Assembly (NCBI GenBank): GCA_036494815.1
Contig: DASXNV010000035.1
Span: 1 to 64,000, forward strand
Reading direction: 5' to 3'
DNA: 64,000 bases
Source: Poindextera sp036494815
GTDB lineage: Bacteria; Pseudomonadota; Alphaproteobacteria; Caulobacterales; Caulobacteraceae
The translations under genes and the position numbers were made by a program. The notes below the pieces were generated by a model. That model saw only the letters and a program-made list of their open reading frames with translations. It was not told where the DNA came from and searched no databases. Positions 54,823-63,263 of the stretch are shown in pieces. Numbering within the stretch: position 1 is the stretch's first letter; every line of letters begins with the position of its first letter.

Positions 54823-56130
54823 ATGAATATGGAAGATATGATCCTGGTCAGCGTGGACGACCACGCGATTGAACCGCCGAACGCCTTCGCTCAGCACATG
54901 CCCGCGAAGTACAAAGGCCGCGAGCCGAAGACCCAGAACATCAACGGGCGTGACGTCTGGATGTTCGAGGGCAAGGCCTGGGGTTATATGGGCCTCAATT
55001 CCGTGGTCGGGCGCCCGAAGGAAGAATACGGAATGGAGCCCCTGAGCTACGACCACATGCGTCGCGGCACCTGGGACATCAAGGCTCGCGTCGACGACAT
55101 GAACGCCAACGGCGTTTTGGGCTCCATGTGCTTCCCCACCTTCCCCGGTTTTGCGGGCCAGAAGTTCCAGGCCTTTCCCGATCGTGAGATCGCCCTGGCC
55201 GCCCTGCAGGCTTATAACGACTGGCATGTCCACGACTGGTGCGGAGCCGCGCCTGGCCGGTTTATTCCGCTGTGCATGATTCCCATGTGGGATATGCAGG
55301 CGGCCGCCGCCGAGGTGAAGCGCATGGCCGCCAAGGGCGTGCACGCCATCACCTTCTCTGACAACCCGGCGCTGCTTGGCTTCCCGTCGATTCACGACGA
55401 CTACTGGGATCCGCTCTGGAAGGTGTGCGCCGACAACAAGGTGGTGATCTGCTGCCACATCGGCACGGGCGCCCACGCCCACCACGCGTCGGACCTATCG
55501 CCGATCGACGCCTGGATCACCTCCATGCCGATCTCCATCGCCAACAGCGCCGCCGACTGGATCTGGGCGCCCATGTGGAAAAAATACCCAGACCTGCGCA
55601 TGGCGCTCTCCGAGGGCGGGATTGGCTGGATCCCCTATCTTTTGGAGCGGGCCGATTTCACCCATCGCCATCACCACGCCTGGACCCACGCCGATTTCGG
55701 CAAGGACAAGCCTAGCGACGTGTTTAAGCGGCACATCATCACCTGCTATATCGAAGATGATTTCGGCCTGCAGAACCTGAAATACATCGGCGAGGACATG
55801 GTCACCTGGGAGTGCGACTATCCCCACTCCGACTGCACCTGGCCCAACTCGCCAGAATCTGCGTGGGACGGCTTGAAGAGCCTGCCGAAAGCCACGATCG
55901 ACAAGCTCACGCACCTGAACACTATGCGCGAATTCTCCTACGATCCCTTCGCGGTGACACCACGCGAGGAATGCACCGTCGGCGCTCTACGCAAGAAGGC
56001 CCTGCACGTCAGCATCGAACCGCGCCCCGGCATGGGCGGGGCGGCGCCGGAGGGACAGGGACAGCGAGTGGTTACGTCCGGCGACATCAACAAGATGTTC
56101 GCCGCCGCCAGCGCCGAGTCCGCGCTGTAA
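54823..56130 (+). CDS. amidohydrolase family protein (Amidohydro_2)
   Basis: 435 residues from the ATG at 54823, with GGAGAGGAA upstream; the frame also opens earlier at 54745 without family similarity. The family start SVDDHAIEPPNAF is typical. Barrel His in ICCHIGTG, LSEGGIGWIPYLLERAD and metal-Asp motif WECDYPHSDCTWPNS follow. Proteins of this type accompany catabolic clusters for terpenoids and aromatic acids; hydrolysis or decarboxylation is expected. An SDR-like gene follows at 111 bp. Confidence 0.92.
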   Translation: MNMEDMILVSVDDHAIEPPNAFAQHMPAKYKGREPKTQNINGRDVWMFEGKAWGYMGLNSVVGRPKEEYGMEPLSYDHMRRGTWDIKARVDDMNANGVLGSMCFPTFPGFAGQKFQAFPDREIALAALQAYNDWHVHDWCGAAPGRFIPLCMIPMWDMQAAAAEVKRMAAKGVHAITFSDNPALLGFPSIHDDYWDPLWKVCADNKVVICCHIGTGAHAHHASDLSPIDAWITSMPISIANSAADWIWAPMWKKYPDLRMALSEGGIGWIPYLLERADFTHRHHHAWTHADFGKDKPSDVFKRHIITCYIEDDFGLQNLKYIGEDMVTWECDYPHSDCTWPNSPESAWDGLKSLPKATIDKLTHLNTMREFSYDPFAVTPREECTVGALRKKALHVSIEPRPGMGGAAPEGQGQRVVTSGDINKMFAAASAESAL

Positions 56131-56241
56131 CCCTGTTCTGGACTGAAGGAGCCAGGCCGCGTCGACAGGTTCGGCGCGGCCTACGCGTCAAAGAATTCCA
56201 CCGCGAGGGCCGCAGAGTCCGGCGGAAAAGGGAGACACGGC

Positions 56242-57096
56242 ATGATCATCGACCTGAGCGGAAAACGGGTCATCGTCACCGGCGCCTCGCGGGGCATCGG
56301 TCAGGGCATCGCCTCAGCCTTCGCGCGCGAAGGCGCGCGCCTGGCGATCTGCGCGCGCAACGCCCCAGCCCTTGAAGCCGCGGCGGACGAATACCGCAAG
56401 CTGGGCGCCGCGGACGTGATCGCCACGGCGCTGAATGTGAAGGACACCGCTCAGGTTCGCGCCTTCGTCGACGATGTGGCCGAGCGTTGGGGCGGCGTGG
56501 ACGTCCTGGTCAACAACGCCGGCCAGGGTCAGAGCGGCAACATCGACACCTTGGACCCCGAAGCGCTGCTTGAGCACGCCAATGGCCTCCAGGTCGCGCA
56601 TTTCCGCTTCGCCCAGGCGGTTACGCCCCATATGCGCAAGCAGAAATGGGGTCGGATCATCAATATCAATGCTCTGGCCGGCGCCATGACGCCCCCGGAC
56701 GGCATCCCCTCGGTCAGCAACCGCGCCGCCGGCATCGCGATGTCCAAGTCCCTGGGCCAGGCGCTCGCCAAGGACAATATCCTGGTCAACAGCCTCAACA
56801 TGGGCTGGATCGATACCGGCCAATGGGAACGCCATTACCGCGAAATGAGCCCGACCATTTCGCGCGAAGAGTTCTTCGCCATGGCCACCAGCGTCGTCCC
56901 GCTCGGCCGCTTCGGAAAGCCGGAGGATGTGGCCGGAATCGCCCTGTTCCTGGCCAGCGACTATGCCGGCTTCGTCTCGGCCGCCTCGATCGACGTGGCT
57001 GGCGGCATGCAGGGTCAGATCGCCTACTACCCGACGCTGAAGCGCGAACTAATGAACGAAGGTCTCCGCCGCGAAGCCGCGGCGAAGACCGCGTAA
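56242..57096 (+). CDS. SDR-like protein lacking the catalytic triad
   Basis: 284 residues. Intact cofactor loop TGASRGIG (13-20) and VNNAGQG, but the Ser position is Ala144 and the YxxxK site reads SVSNR (Ser157, Arg161), so Ser, Tyr and Lys are all replaced. It may bind NAD(P) without classical SDR catalysis or use another mechanism. The C-terminus ends with an unusual tail (QIAYYPTLKRELMNEGLRREAAAKTA). It follows the amidohydrolase by 111 bp and is convergent with the SDR at 57140. Confidence 0.9.
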   Translation: MIIDLSGKRVIVTGASRGIGQGIASAFAREGARLAICARNAPALEAAADEYRKLGAADVIATALNVKDTAQVRAFVDDVAERWGGVDVLVNNAGQGQSGNIDTLDPEALLEHANGLQVAHFRFAQAVTPHMRKQKWGRIININALAGAMTPPDGIPSVSNRAAGIAMSKSLGQALAKDNILVNSLNMGWIDTGQWERHYREMSPTISREEFFAMATSVVPLGRFGKPEDVAGIALFLASDYAGFVSAASIDVAGGMQGQIAYYPTLKRELMNEGLRREAAAKTA

Positions 57097-57139
57097 CCAG
57101 CCTGCGCCCAGGGGAGCCGCCCTCTGTGCGCGAGGAACG

Positions 57140-57943
57140 CTATGCCTCGAGCGGCGTAAGATCCGCAGGTTCAGACGCGTATCCGGGCAGATGCAGGCCC
57201 CCATCCACATTGATGATCTCGCCGGTGATGTAGCGCGACATCTCGCTGGCCAGGAACACCGCCACCGGCCCAATATCGAATTCCGGGTCGCCGTTGCGGC
57301 GAAGCGGTTTGCGCTTGGCCGCGGCCTCCGCAAAGCCGGGTGTCGCCGCCGCCAGCTTCTCGAACACCGTGCCCATGGCGGTCGGCGCAATAGCGTTGAC
57401 ATTGATGTTGAAACGGCCCCATTCGGCCGCGGCGCTTCGCGTCAGGCCCCGGATCGCCGACTTGGTGATGTTGTAGTCAGCGTGCAGCCAGGCGGCGACC
57501 TCCGCGTCGATCGAATAGAAGTTGATCACCTTGCCGCCGCCCCGGGCCTTGAAATGCGGGAGGGCCGCGCGCATGGCCCACCAATTGGCCCAGAGCCCGG
57601 AATGCAGGGTGCTCTCCAGCATTTCGTCGGTCTTGCGCTCCAGCAGAATGTTCGGCGACAGGCTGAAGGCGTTGTTCACCAGTATGTCGATGGCCCCGAA
57701 CCGCTCGACCGTCGTGGCGACCGCCCGCTCCACCTGGTCCTTGACGCGAACGTCGGTTCCGATCGCATCAGCCTGCAGCCCAAAATCGGCGGTCAATTCG
57801 CGCGCCACAGCAGCGCCCGCATCGGCGTTCAGCTCGGCGACCATGACCCGGGCGCCTTCCCGGGCGTACTGCCGGGCCACGCCCCGACCGATGCCGGCGC
57901 CGCCGCCTGTGATCAAGGCCACCTTGCCCTCGAGCAATCCCAT
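57140..57943 (-). CDS. SDR family oxidoreductase of the ring-cleavage operon
   Basis: 267 residues. Cofactor loop TGGGAGIG, VNNAFS and an intact YNITK catalytic pair (INFYSIDAEV before it). C-terminal ITGEIINVDGG then LHLPGYASEP. Last gene of the minus-strand operon ferredoxin / SDR / extradiol dioxygenase / FAH / SDR, 35 bp after the FAH gene. It probably oxidises a hydroxy intermediate of the same pathway; which step cannot be told. Confidence 0.92.
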   Translation of the reverse strand: MGLLEGKVALITGGGAGIGRGVARQYAREGARVMVAELNADAGAAVARELTADFGLQADAIGTDVRVKDQVERAVATTVERFGAIDILVNNAFSLSPNILLERKTDEMLESTLHSGLWANWWAMRAALPHFKARGGGKVINFYSIDAEVAAWLHADYNITKSAIRGLTRSAAAEWGRFNINVNAIAPTAMGTVFEKLAAATPGFAEAAAKRKPLRRNGDPEFDIGPVAVFLASEMSRYITGEIINVDGGLHLPGYASEPADLTPLEA

Positions 57944-57978
57944 CCGCTATCTCCTCTGAATCCTGGCTTTTGCTTTTG

Positions 57979-58866
57979 CTAGACCGGAAGGCCCAGGCGG
58001 CCCTCGGCGCGGGCCGGCGAAAGCGCGCGCGCAGGTCCGACCGACGCCGAAAGCACGCCGATTTTCTCGATATAGGCTTCCAATCGATCACCGGGCTGCA
58101 GGAACCGGCCGTCCTCCAGTCCGACCCCACAGGTGGTGCCGGTGAAGACAACATCACCCGGTCGCAGCGATACGCGCACGTCCACGAAGTTCAAGAGCTC
58201 ATCGATCCCGAAGATCATGGTGGCGGTGTTGTCGCTTTGGCGAACCTCACCATTGACCTTCATCTCCAGATCCAGCGAAGGCTGGCCTGGGCCACCGATC
58301 TCGTCGAGCGTCGTGATCCACGGCCCCACGGGGGCCGAGGCGTCCAGCGCCTTTTGCCCGAACAGGTCCGCGATCCCGACACCCTTGCCGGCGTCGCGGG
58401 CGCTGCCATCGTTGCCGATGGTGTAGCCCAGCAAGGCTTCCGAGGCCCGCCCGTGATCGCCCAGCGCCCTGGCGACCACCGCCACCAGCTCGATCTCGTA
58501 GTCCAGCTGTCGGGTGGTCGGCGGATAGGCGATCACACCACCGGGATCGACCAGCGCCGAAAGCGGCTTGATATAGCCCACGGTGTGCGGCGGCGCTTCC
58601 TTGCGCCGGCCGAGCTTGGTCAGGTGAGCCAGATAGTTGAGCCCCACGCCGAAAATCCGGCCACTGGGATCTACCGGCGCCAGCAGGCGGACCCTGTCGA
58701 GGGGTTCGAGCGGCCCGGTGAGCGGTAGGCCTGACAAATCACCCCGAGCGGCCTGGGGAGCCCAATCGGCGAAGGCTCCGGCCAGTCGCTGAGCTGTCGC
58801 GCGCGCCTCGTCGACAACCGCCCAGGCGGGCGCGCCGCCGGGCGTCGTGATGCGGGCGATCTTCAT
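57979..58866 (-). CDS. fumarylacetoacetate hydrolase family protein (2)
   Basis: 295 residues. FAH core: GRIFGVGLNYLAHLTKLG (~70-88), metal site LDYEIELVAVVA, YTIGNDGSARDAG and VFTGTTCGVGLEDGRFLQPGD near the C-terminus. In ring-cleavage pathways such enzymes hydrolyse acylpyruvates or isomerise/decarboxylate the extradiol product. It starts 31 bp after the extradiol dioxygenase, which makes it the likely next step. No alpha/beta-hydrolase meta-cleavage enzyme is present in this operon. Confidence 0.92.
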   Translation of the reverse strand: MKIARITTPGGAPAWAVVDEARATAQRLAGAFADWAPQAARGDLSGLPLTGPLEPLDRVRLLAPVDPSGRIFGVGLNYLAHLTKLGRRKEAPPHTVGYIKPLSALVDPGGVIAYPPTTRQLDYEIELVAVVARALGDHGRASEALLGYTIGNDGSARDAGKGVGIADLFGQKALDASAPVGPWITTLDEIGGPGQPSLDLEMKVNGEVRQSDNTATMIFGIDELLNFVDVRVSLRPGDVVFTGTTCGVGLEDGRFLQPGDRLEAYIEKIGVLSASVGPARALSPARAEGRLGLPV

Positions 58867-58897
58867 TGGTCAGCCTCTAATGTCCAACCATCGGCGA

Positions 58898-59818
58898 TCA
58901 CGATTGGCGCAACTCTTCAGGTGTTCGCACCGAGGGTCCGAGGATCGGGCCCACCAGTTCGTGGCCCCAGATGCTCAACCGTTCGGGATTCAATTCGAAG
59001 GCGTCGCCGGGCCAGGGTTCCAGTTCGGCGATGGTCTCCACGGCGAAGCCCGATGGGCTAAAATGGTAGAAGGACAGGTGCGGGTCCTGAGTGTGTTGGC
59101 CGAGTGTCATCTGCATCTGCAGCTGTCGGGCCTTGACCAAGTCATAGGTCTCGCCGACATCGCGCACCGATTTGACGAACAGGCCCACATGCTGGATGCC
59201 CATGCGTCCCGGGCCATAACCGTAGCCAATGTCGTGGCTGGTCTTGTTGTTCAGCTTGGCGCGGAAGAAGCCGGTGCGGCCCTTGCCTGCGCCGAAGCCG
59301 TACCAATGGAAACCCATTACGTTGAGCAGGAAGTGCTCAAGCTCGTCGGTGTATTCTGGCGTAATCACCACCAGATGCCCAAAGCCGCGCTCCTCGGTGT
59401 TGTATCCGCCGTGCGGACGCCCCGGCGCAAATGACCGCGGATCGAACTTGTGGCCGTAGAAGAGCTCGTATTGAAAGCCGACCGGATCCTTGAACCGGAC
59501 CAGTTCGCGAACCCCGCGGCGAGCCGCCAGCGCCGCATCGCCGGCCTCGACCTCGACGCCAGCGGCCCGCAGCTTAGCCACGCCCTCAACGAAAGCCATG
59601 CGGCCGACCGCTTCCCAGCCGATATAGGCCAGCTTGTCGATGGGACCGGGATGGAAGGCGAACCGATAGCGCCGATCATCCATGCGCAGATAGAGGGAAT
59701 CTGGCTCGTCCTCGGGCGAGGCGGCAACACCCATGCCCAGCACATTCGGGCCGTAGTCGCGCCACGCTTCGATATTTGGGCTTTCAAAGCCGACATAGCC
59801 GATGCCGCGGATATCCAT
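58898..59818 (-). CDS. type I extradiol ring-cleavage dioxygenase (BphC-like)
   Basis: 306 residues, two VOC modules as in BphC/HsaC enzymes. Residues line up nearly one-to-one with BphC: iron ligands His148, His210 (IQHVGLF) and Glu261 (FAVETIAE), plus catalytic His195 (TSHDIG), His242 and Tyr251. An active Fe(II) enzyme that opens a catechol ring adjacent to the hydroxyls is therefore expected. It sits between the SDR (catechol-forming) and the FAH hydrolase, 37 and 31 bp apart. The substrate ring is probably bicyclic or larger (inference from the BphC type). Confidence 0.95.
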   Translation of the reverse strand: MDIRGIGYVGFESPNIEAWRDYGPNVLGMGVAASPEDEPDSLYLRMDDRRYRFAFHPGPIDKLAYIGWEAVGRMAFVEGVAKLRAAGVEVEAGDAALAARRGVRELVRFKDPVGFQYELFYGHKFDPRSFAPGRPHGGYNTEERGFGHLVVITPEYTDELEHFLLNVMGFHWYGFGAGKGRTGFFRAKLNNKTSHDIGYGYGPGRMGIQHVGLFVKSVRDVGETYDLVKARQLQMQMTLGQHTQDPHLSFYHFSPSGFAVETIAELEPWPGDAFELNPERLSIWGHELVGPILGPSVRTPEELRQS

Positions 59819-59855
59819 TTGTTCCTCGCAAACCCTTAGGCTGCAGACCGCCCCT

Positions 59856-60611
59856 TCAGGCAGTCAGGCCGCCGTCCACCACGATATCAGTTCCCGTAAG
59901 ATAGGACGCCTCGTCGGAGGCGATCATCACCGCGATGGCGGCGATGTCCTTGGGTAGCCCCGCCCGCCCGAGCGGAATTCCAGAGACCAGGGCCTCCCGG
60001 GCTCCCGGCGCCTCCAGCGCCTTTTCTGTGCCGGCGGTCTGGATAAATCCCGGACTGATCGAGACAGCCCGCACCCGGTGAGGCGCGCCCTCGAGCGCAA
60101 TCTGGCGCGTCATGGCGATGACGCCTGCCTTGGTGGCCGAATGGGCGACGATGCCGGCCGACCGCGAGGCGTGATGGCCGGCGATCGAGGCTACATTGAT
60201 GATGACGCCACCCTGTTTGATCAGATAGGGCCACGCGAATTTTACGCCATAGAAGACGAGATCAAGCTCGTTGCGCAGGGTGAACCGCCAGTCCTCGACC
60301 GAGAGATCCGGCACAAGCCCAAAACGCGCGGCTGATGCATTATTATAGAGGATGTCGATACGGCCGTGTTCCGCCGCTGCGCTGTCAATCCAGGCCTTGG
60401 CCGCGTCGGGATCGCCGAGATCGACGGTCGCGCTCGTCATGCGCCCACCAGCGCTGGAGACAAGCTCGGCCGTCTGACGATCCGCTGCGCCGTCGAGATC
60501 GCACCCGACGACCACGGCGCCCTCGGCGGCGAACCGCAGGGCTGCTTCCCGGCCCTGGCCACCACCTGTGCCCGTGATCAGAGCCACTCTTCCCGCCAGT
60601 TTCCCGGTCAT
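59856..60611 (-). CDS. SDR, probable cis-dihydrodiol dehydrogenase position, Tyr-to-His active site
   Basis: 251 residues. Cofactor loop TGTGGGQG (13-20), NNASAA, Ser142 (VASIAG) and C-terminal LTGTDIVVDGG. The catalytic pair reads HSATK (His157, Lys161): Tyr is replaced by His exactly as in the paralogue at 39768. Its location between ferredoxin and extradiol dioxygenase is where ring-hydroxylation operons carry the cis-dihydrodiol dehydrogenase. Whether His can replace the catalytic base is open. Confidence 0.9.
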   Translation of the reverse strand: MTGKLAGRVALITGTGGGQGREAALRFAAEGAVVVGCDLDGAADRQTAELVSSAGGRMTSATVDLGDPDAAKAWIDSAAAEHGRIDILYNNASAARFGLVPDLSVEDWRFTLRNELDLVFYGVKFAWPYLIKQGGVIINVASIAGHHASRSAGIVAHSATKAGVIAMTRQIALEGAPHRVRAVSISPGFIQTAGTEKALEAPGAREALVSGIPLGRAGLPKDIAAIAVMIASDEASYLTGTDIVVDGGLTA

Positions 60612-60682
60612 TCCTGTTCCCTGGGGCCGAGGCCCCTATGATTTTCAGACGCTCTCTTGATCGGCGCGCAGGCGCCGTCAGG

Positions 60683-60699
60683 CCGCGACGCCGTCGCGG
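60683..60699. other. intercistronic stem-loop, ferredoxin / SDR
   Basis: CCGCGAC-GCC-GTCGCGG is a perfect 7-bp GC stem; a second GC hairpin (GGGGC-CGAG-GCCCC, 60623-60636) lies nearer the SDR start. In the 127-bp gap they could act as attenuators or mRNA stabilisers that set ferredoxin levels. No T-run. Confidence 0.4.
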
Positions 60700-60738
60700 T
60701 CCGACCCGGAGCGATTGAGCTTAGGTTGCGGTCAACGC

Positions 60739-60951
60739 CTAGTCCTCGAACGTCTCGATCGTGATCACCGACTGCGGGCAAACCTCGGCGCCTTCGATGG
60801 CCTTTTCCTCCAGGCCCTCGGGAACAACGTCAGTGGTCAAAACAACACGACCGCCCCGATCCAGCTGATAAATTTGTGGACAGACCTCCTTGCAAGCGCC
60901 GTAGCCGCAACAGGAATTCACGTCGACATGGATACGCAGTCTCTTCGCCAA
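60739..60951 (-). CDS. 3Fe-4S/4Fe-4S-type ferredoxin
   Basis: 70 residues from TTG at 60951 (LAKRLRIHVDVNSC), preceded by GGGGAAGAGG; GTG at 60987 would add 12 unrelated residues. Cysteines are C14, C15, C20, C24 and C58, in the pattern C-x2-Y-x2-C-x3-C-P ... C-P. Tyr17 replaces the second Cys of a standard [4Fe-4S] site, as in [3Fe-4S] ferredoxins, but C15 and C24 leave the cluster type open. Divergent from the Rieske oxygenase genes and the probable electron donor. No reductase gene is in the window. Confidence 0.9.
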   Translation of the reverse strand: MAKRLRIHVDVNSCCGYGACKEVCPQIYQLDRGGRVVLTTDVVPEGLEEKAIEGAEVCPQSVITIETFED

Positions 60952-61029
60952 GCCTCTTCCCCGTCTGCACTCGCCGTCTGCACGCACTCATATTGAGCGG
61001 CCACGACGTGGAGCGAATGATTGCACTTT

Positions 61030-61060
61030 CAGAACAGAAATGCCACAAGTGTGCAGAACA
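61030..61060. promoter_or_regulatory. direct repeats in the ferredoxin/oxygenase divergent promoter
   Basis: CAGAACA occurs at 61030-61036 and 61054-61060, 24 bp apart (about two helical turns), between the divergent ferredoxin and oxygenase genes. TTGCACTT (61021) and AAGTGTGCA (61048-61056) also form an imperfect inverted pair. Likely activator or repressor half-sites. Confidence 0.35.
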
Positions 61061-61101
61061 AATTTTGGCGCGCCGGCTGACGCCATTTCTGGGAGGTCAC
61101 C

Positions 61102-62466
61102 ATGCTCACGAAGACACCGCCTTCGCTCTCTGATGGCACCCGCATCGACGATCTGATCCATCTGCAGACCCGCGAGGTGCAACTGCGAGTGCTCGCGGAT
61201 CCCGAACTCCATCGCTTGGAGATGGATCGGATCTTCAGCCAGACCTGGCTCTTTCTCGGTGTGGCCAATGAAATCCCCAACCCCGGCGACTTCATGGTTC
61301 GCTCCATGGGCGACGATCAGGTCATCGTCACGCGCTCGCGCGACGGTGAAGTCAATGTCCTGCTGAACGTCTGCCCCCACCGGGGCATGCGCGTCTGCAC
61401 GACCGAAGCCGGCAACACCCCCGTTCACAAGTGCATCTATCACGGCTGGGCCTTCCGCCCGAACGGCGACTTCATCGGCTCTCCCGTCGAGAAGGAGCAG
61501 ATGCATGGCCATATCCTGCCCAAATCCGAGCTCGGCCTTCGACGCGCGCGTGTGAAGGTTTATGGCACGCTGATCTTCGCGACATGGAACCTCGAAGGCC
61601 CATCCTTCGACGACTTCCTTGGCGACATGAAGTTCTACTACGACATGCTCTTCTGCCGCTCCGACGGCGGCCTGGAGGCGCTTGGTCCGCCACAGAAATT
61701 CACTCTGCACGCAAACTGGAAGACAGCCGGCGAACAGTCAGCCTGCGACGGCTTTCACACGCTGACGCTGCACCGCTGGCTGGGGGATTTCGCCAAGTTC
61801 GGCGATGGCGATCTGACCACGTCGATGTACGGCACCGAAGTCAGCGCCAACGGACATTCGATGCGTTGCCCGCCGGTCGCTCAGAAGTTCAAGAAGCTGG
61901 GCCTGGAAGACAAATCCATCGAGGAAAAGCTCGAACTGTTGCCGCCCCCGGGCGTCACCAAGGAAATGCTTCCCGAGCTCAAGCGCCGCCTTTCGTCCGA
62001 GCAGCTGCGCCTTCTCGTGGAATCTCCGCCCCAGGTCGGCGGCATCTTCCCCAACCTCATGGTCGCCTTCATCTATGTGCCGCAACCGGATGGCACGGTG
62101 GTCGGCGTGACTTCGTTGCACGCCTATGTGCCTCGCGGCCCGGACAAGGTCGAGTTCACCAACTGGTTCCTGGCCGAACGTGACGTCTCCTTGGAGATGA
62201 AGCAGAAATCCCTGCAGATCGGCATTCGCATGCTGGGCACGTCGGGCCAGATCGAGCAGGACGATTCCGACACCTGGCCGCACATGAGCCGCAACGCCCG
62301 CGGCCCCCAAGGCCGGCTGAGCACGATGAAGTATCAGGCGGTCTGCAATCAGCCGCCGCGGCCGGACTGGCCAGGCCCCGGACACGTCTACGAGGGCTTC
62401 ACCAAGGACGACACCCAGTGGAACTGGTGGCTTAAGTGGCATGAACTCATGTCGGCCACGATCTGA
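61102..62466 (+). CDS. Rieske ring-hydroxylating dioxygenase, large (alpha) subunit
   Basis: 454 residues. The Rieske [2Fe-2S] centre is C91-P-H93 and C111-x2-H114 (CPHRG ... CIYHGW). The mononuclear iron ligands are His219 and His224 in DGFHTLTLH, with the bridging Asp216 and a C-terminal Asp in the DDSDTW region. It inserts both atoms of O2 into an aromatic ring, giving a cis-dihydrodiol. GGGAGG lies seven bases before the ATG. The beta subunit follows at 13 bp. The operon divergent from it supplies ferredoxin and downstream enzymes. Substrate range is not evident. Confidence 0.96.
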   Translation: MLTKTPPSLSDGTRIDDLIHLQTREVQLRVLADPELHRLEMDRIFSQTWLFLGVANEIPNPGDFMVRSMGDDQVIVTRSRDGEVNVLLNVCPHRGMRVCTTEAGNTPVHKCIYHGWAFRPNGDFIGSPVEKEQMHGHILPKSELGLRRARVKVYGTLIFATWNLEGPSFDDFLGDMKFYYDMLFCRSDGGLEALGPPQKFTLHANWKTAGEQSACDGFHTLTLHRWLGDFAKFGDGDLTTSMYGTEVSANGHSMRCPPVAQKFKKLGLEDKSIEEKLELLPPPGVTKEMLPELKRRLSSEQLRLLVESPPQVGGIFPNLMVAFIYVPQPDGTVVGVTSLHAYVPRGPDKVEFTNWFLAERDVSLEMKQKSLQIGIRMLGTSGQIEQDDSDTWPHMSRNARGPQGRLSTMKYQAVCNQPPRPDWPGPGHVYEGFTKDDTQWNWWLKWHELMSATI

Positions 62467-62479
62467 GCGAGTGCGAAAC

Positions 62480-63067
62480 ATGGAAACGGTACAGCAGTCC
62501 GCCCCCGTCGCGGCCCCGCAGGTCGAACCCCGGGCGCCTTTTCGGCCCCATCGTCTTCCCGTGGGATCAGACGCCTACAATAGAGTGGCCGAGTTTCTCT
62601 ACGAGGAAGCCCTGCTGCTCGACGACCTGCGTCTGGCCGAATGGACCGAAGGCCTGGCCGAGGATCTGGTCTACACCGCGCCCTTGCGGCAGACCCGACA
62701 CTTCTCGGAACAGCATTTGACTGTGATCCGCTCAGTCAAACATTTCGATGAGACCTATGACTCCATCATGGGCCGCGTCGGTCGCCTGACCAAAACCAAC
62801 AGCGCCTGGGCGGAGGATCCCCCCTCACGCACGCGTCGGCTGGTCACCAATATCCTGGTGGACGCCACCGACAATCCGAACGAATTCGACGCGACCAGCT
62901 ACGTCCTGCTGACGCGCAATCGGTTCGAGGAAAGCGAAATGATGGTGCTGAGCCTGGTTCGCTACGACCGTATTCGATTGGTCGATGGGCGGTTGAAACT
63001 GGCCAAGCGTGAAATCATCGTCGACCAGTCGGTTCTGGGAATGCCTAATCTGGCGATCTTCCTGTAG
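62480..63067 (+). CDS. ring-hydroxylating dioxygenase, small (beta) subunit
   Basis: 195 residues, NTF2-like cone fold of the beta family: AEFLYEEALLLDDLRLAEW, then LVTNILVDA and a C-terminal VDGRLKLAKREIIVDQSVLGMPNLAIFL ending. It stabilises the alpha3-beta3 hexamer and can shape substrate range. ATG at 62480 is 13 bp after the alpha stop; an in-frame GTG at 62471 is an alternative. The alpha/beta pair makes a two-gene unit; the ferredoxin is encoded on the opposite strand. Confidence 0.95.
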   Translation: METVQQSAPVAAPQVEPRAPFRPHRLPVGSDAYNRVAEFLYEEALLLDDLRLAEWTEGLAEDLVYTAPLRQTRHFSEQHLTVIRSVKHFDETYDSIMGRVGRLTKTNSAWAEDPPSRTRRLVTNILVDATDNPNEFDATSYVLLTRNRFEESEMMVLSLVRYDRIRLVDGRLKLAKREIIVDQSVLGMPNLAIFL

Positions 63068-63120
63068 ACTCTTTCCAGCAGAGTCTTTGGCGCTTCTGAA
63101 CTGCTTTTCTCTGAGACGCC

Positions 63121-63166
63121 CCTCAAGACAAAAAGAGCGGCATCGCCTTCTTGGCCGATGCCGCTC
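63121..63166 (-). terminator. strong intrinsic terminator of the rightmost FAH gene
   Basis: GAGCGGCATCG (63135-63145) and CGATGCCGCTC (63156-63166) form a perfect 11-bp stem with a 10-nt loop. On the minus strand the stem is followed at once by TTTTTGTCTT, so it ends the transcript of the FAH gene at 63264. On the plus strand it could also slow transcripts leaving the beta-subunit gene, although no T-run follows there. Confidence 0.8.
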
Positions 63167-63263
63167 AAGTCGCCCCGTTGACGCCCTTTTTGGATTTACC
63201 AGGCGTATCGCACACCTTGGCGACCTGGCTTTCGGACGCCGTCGCTCTCGCGAGCCATGGCCA

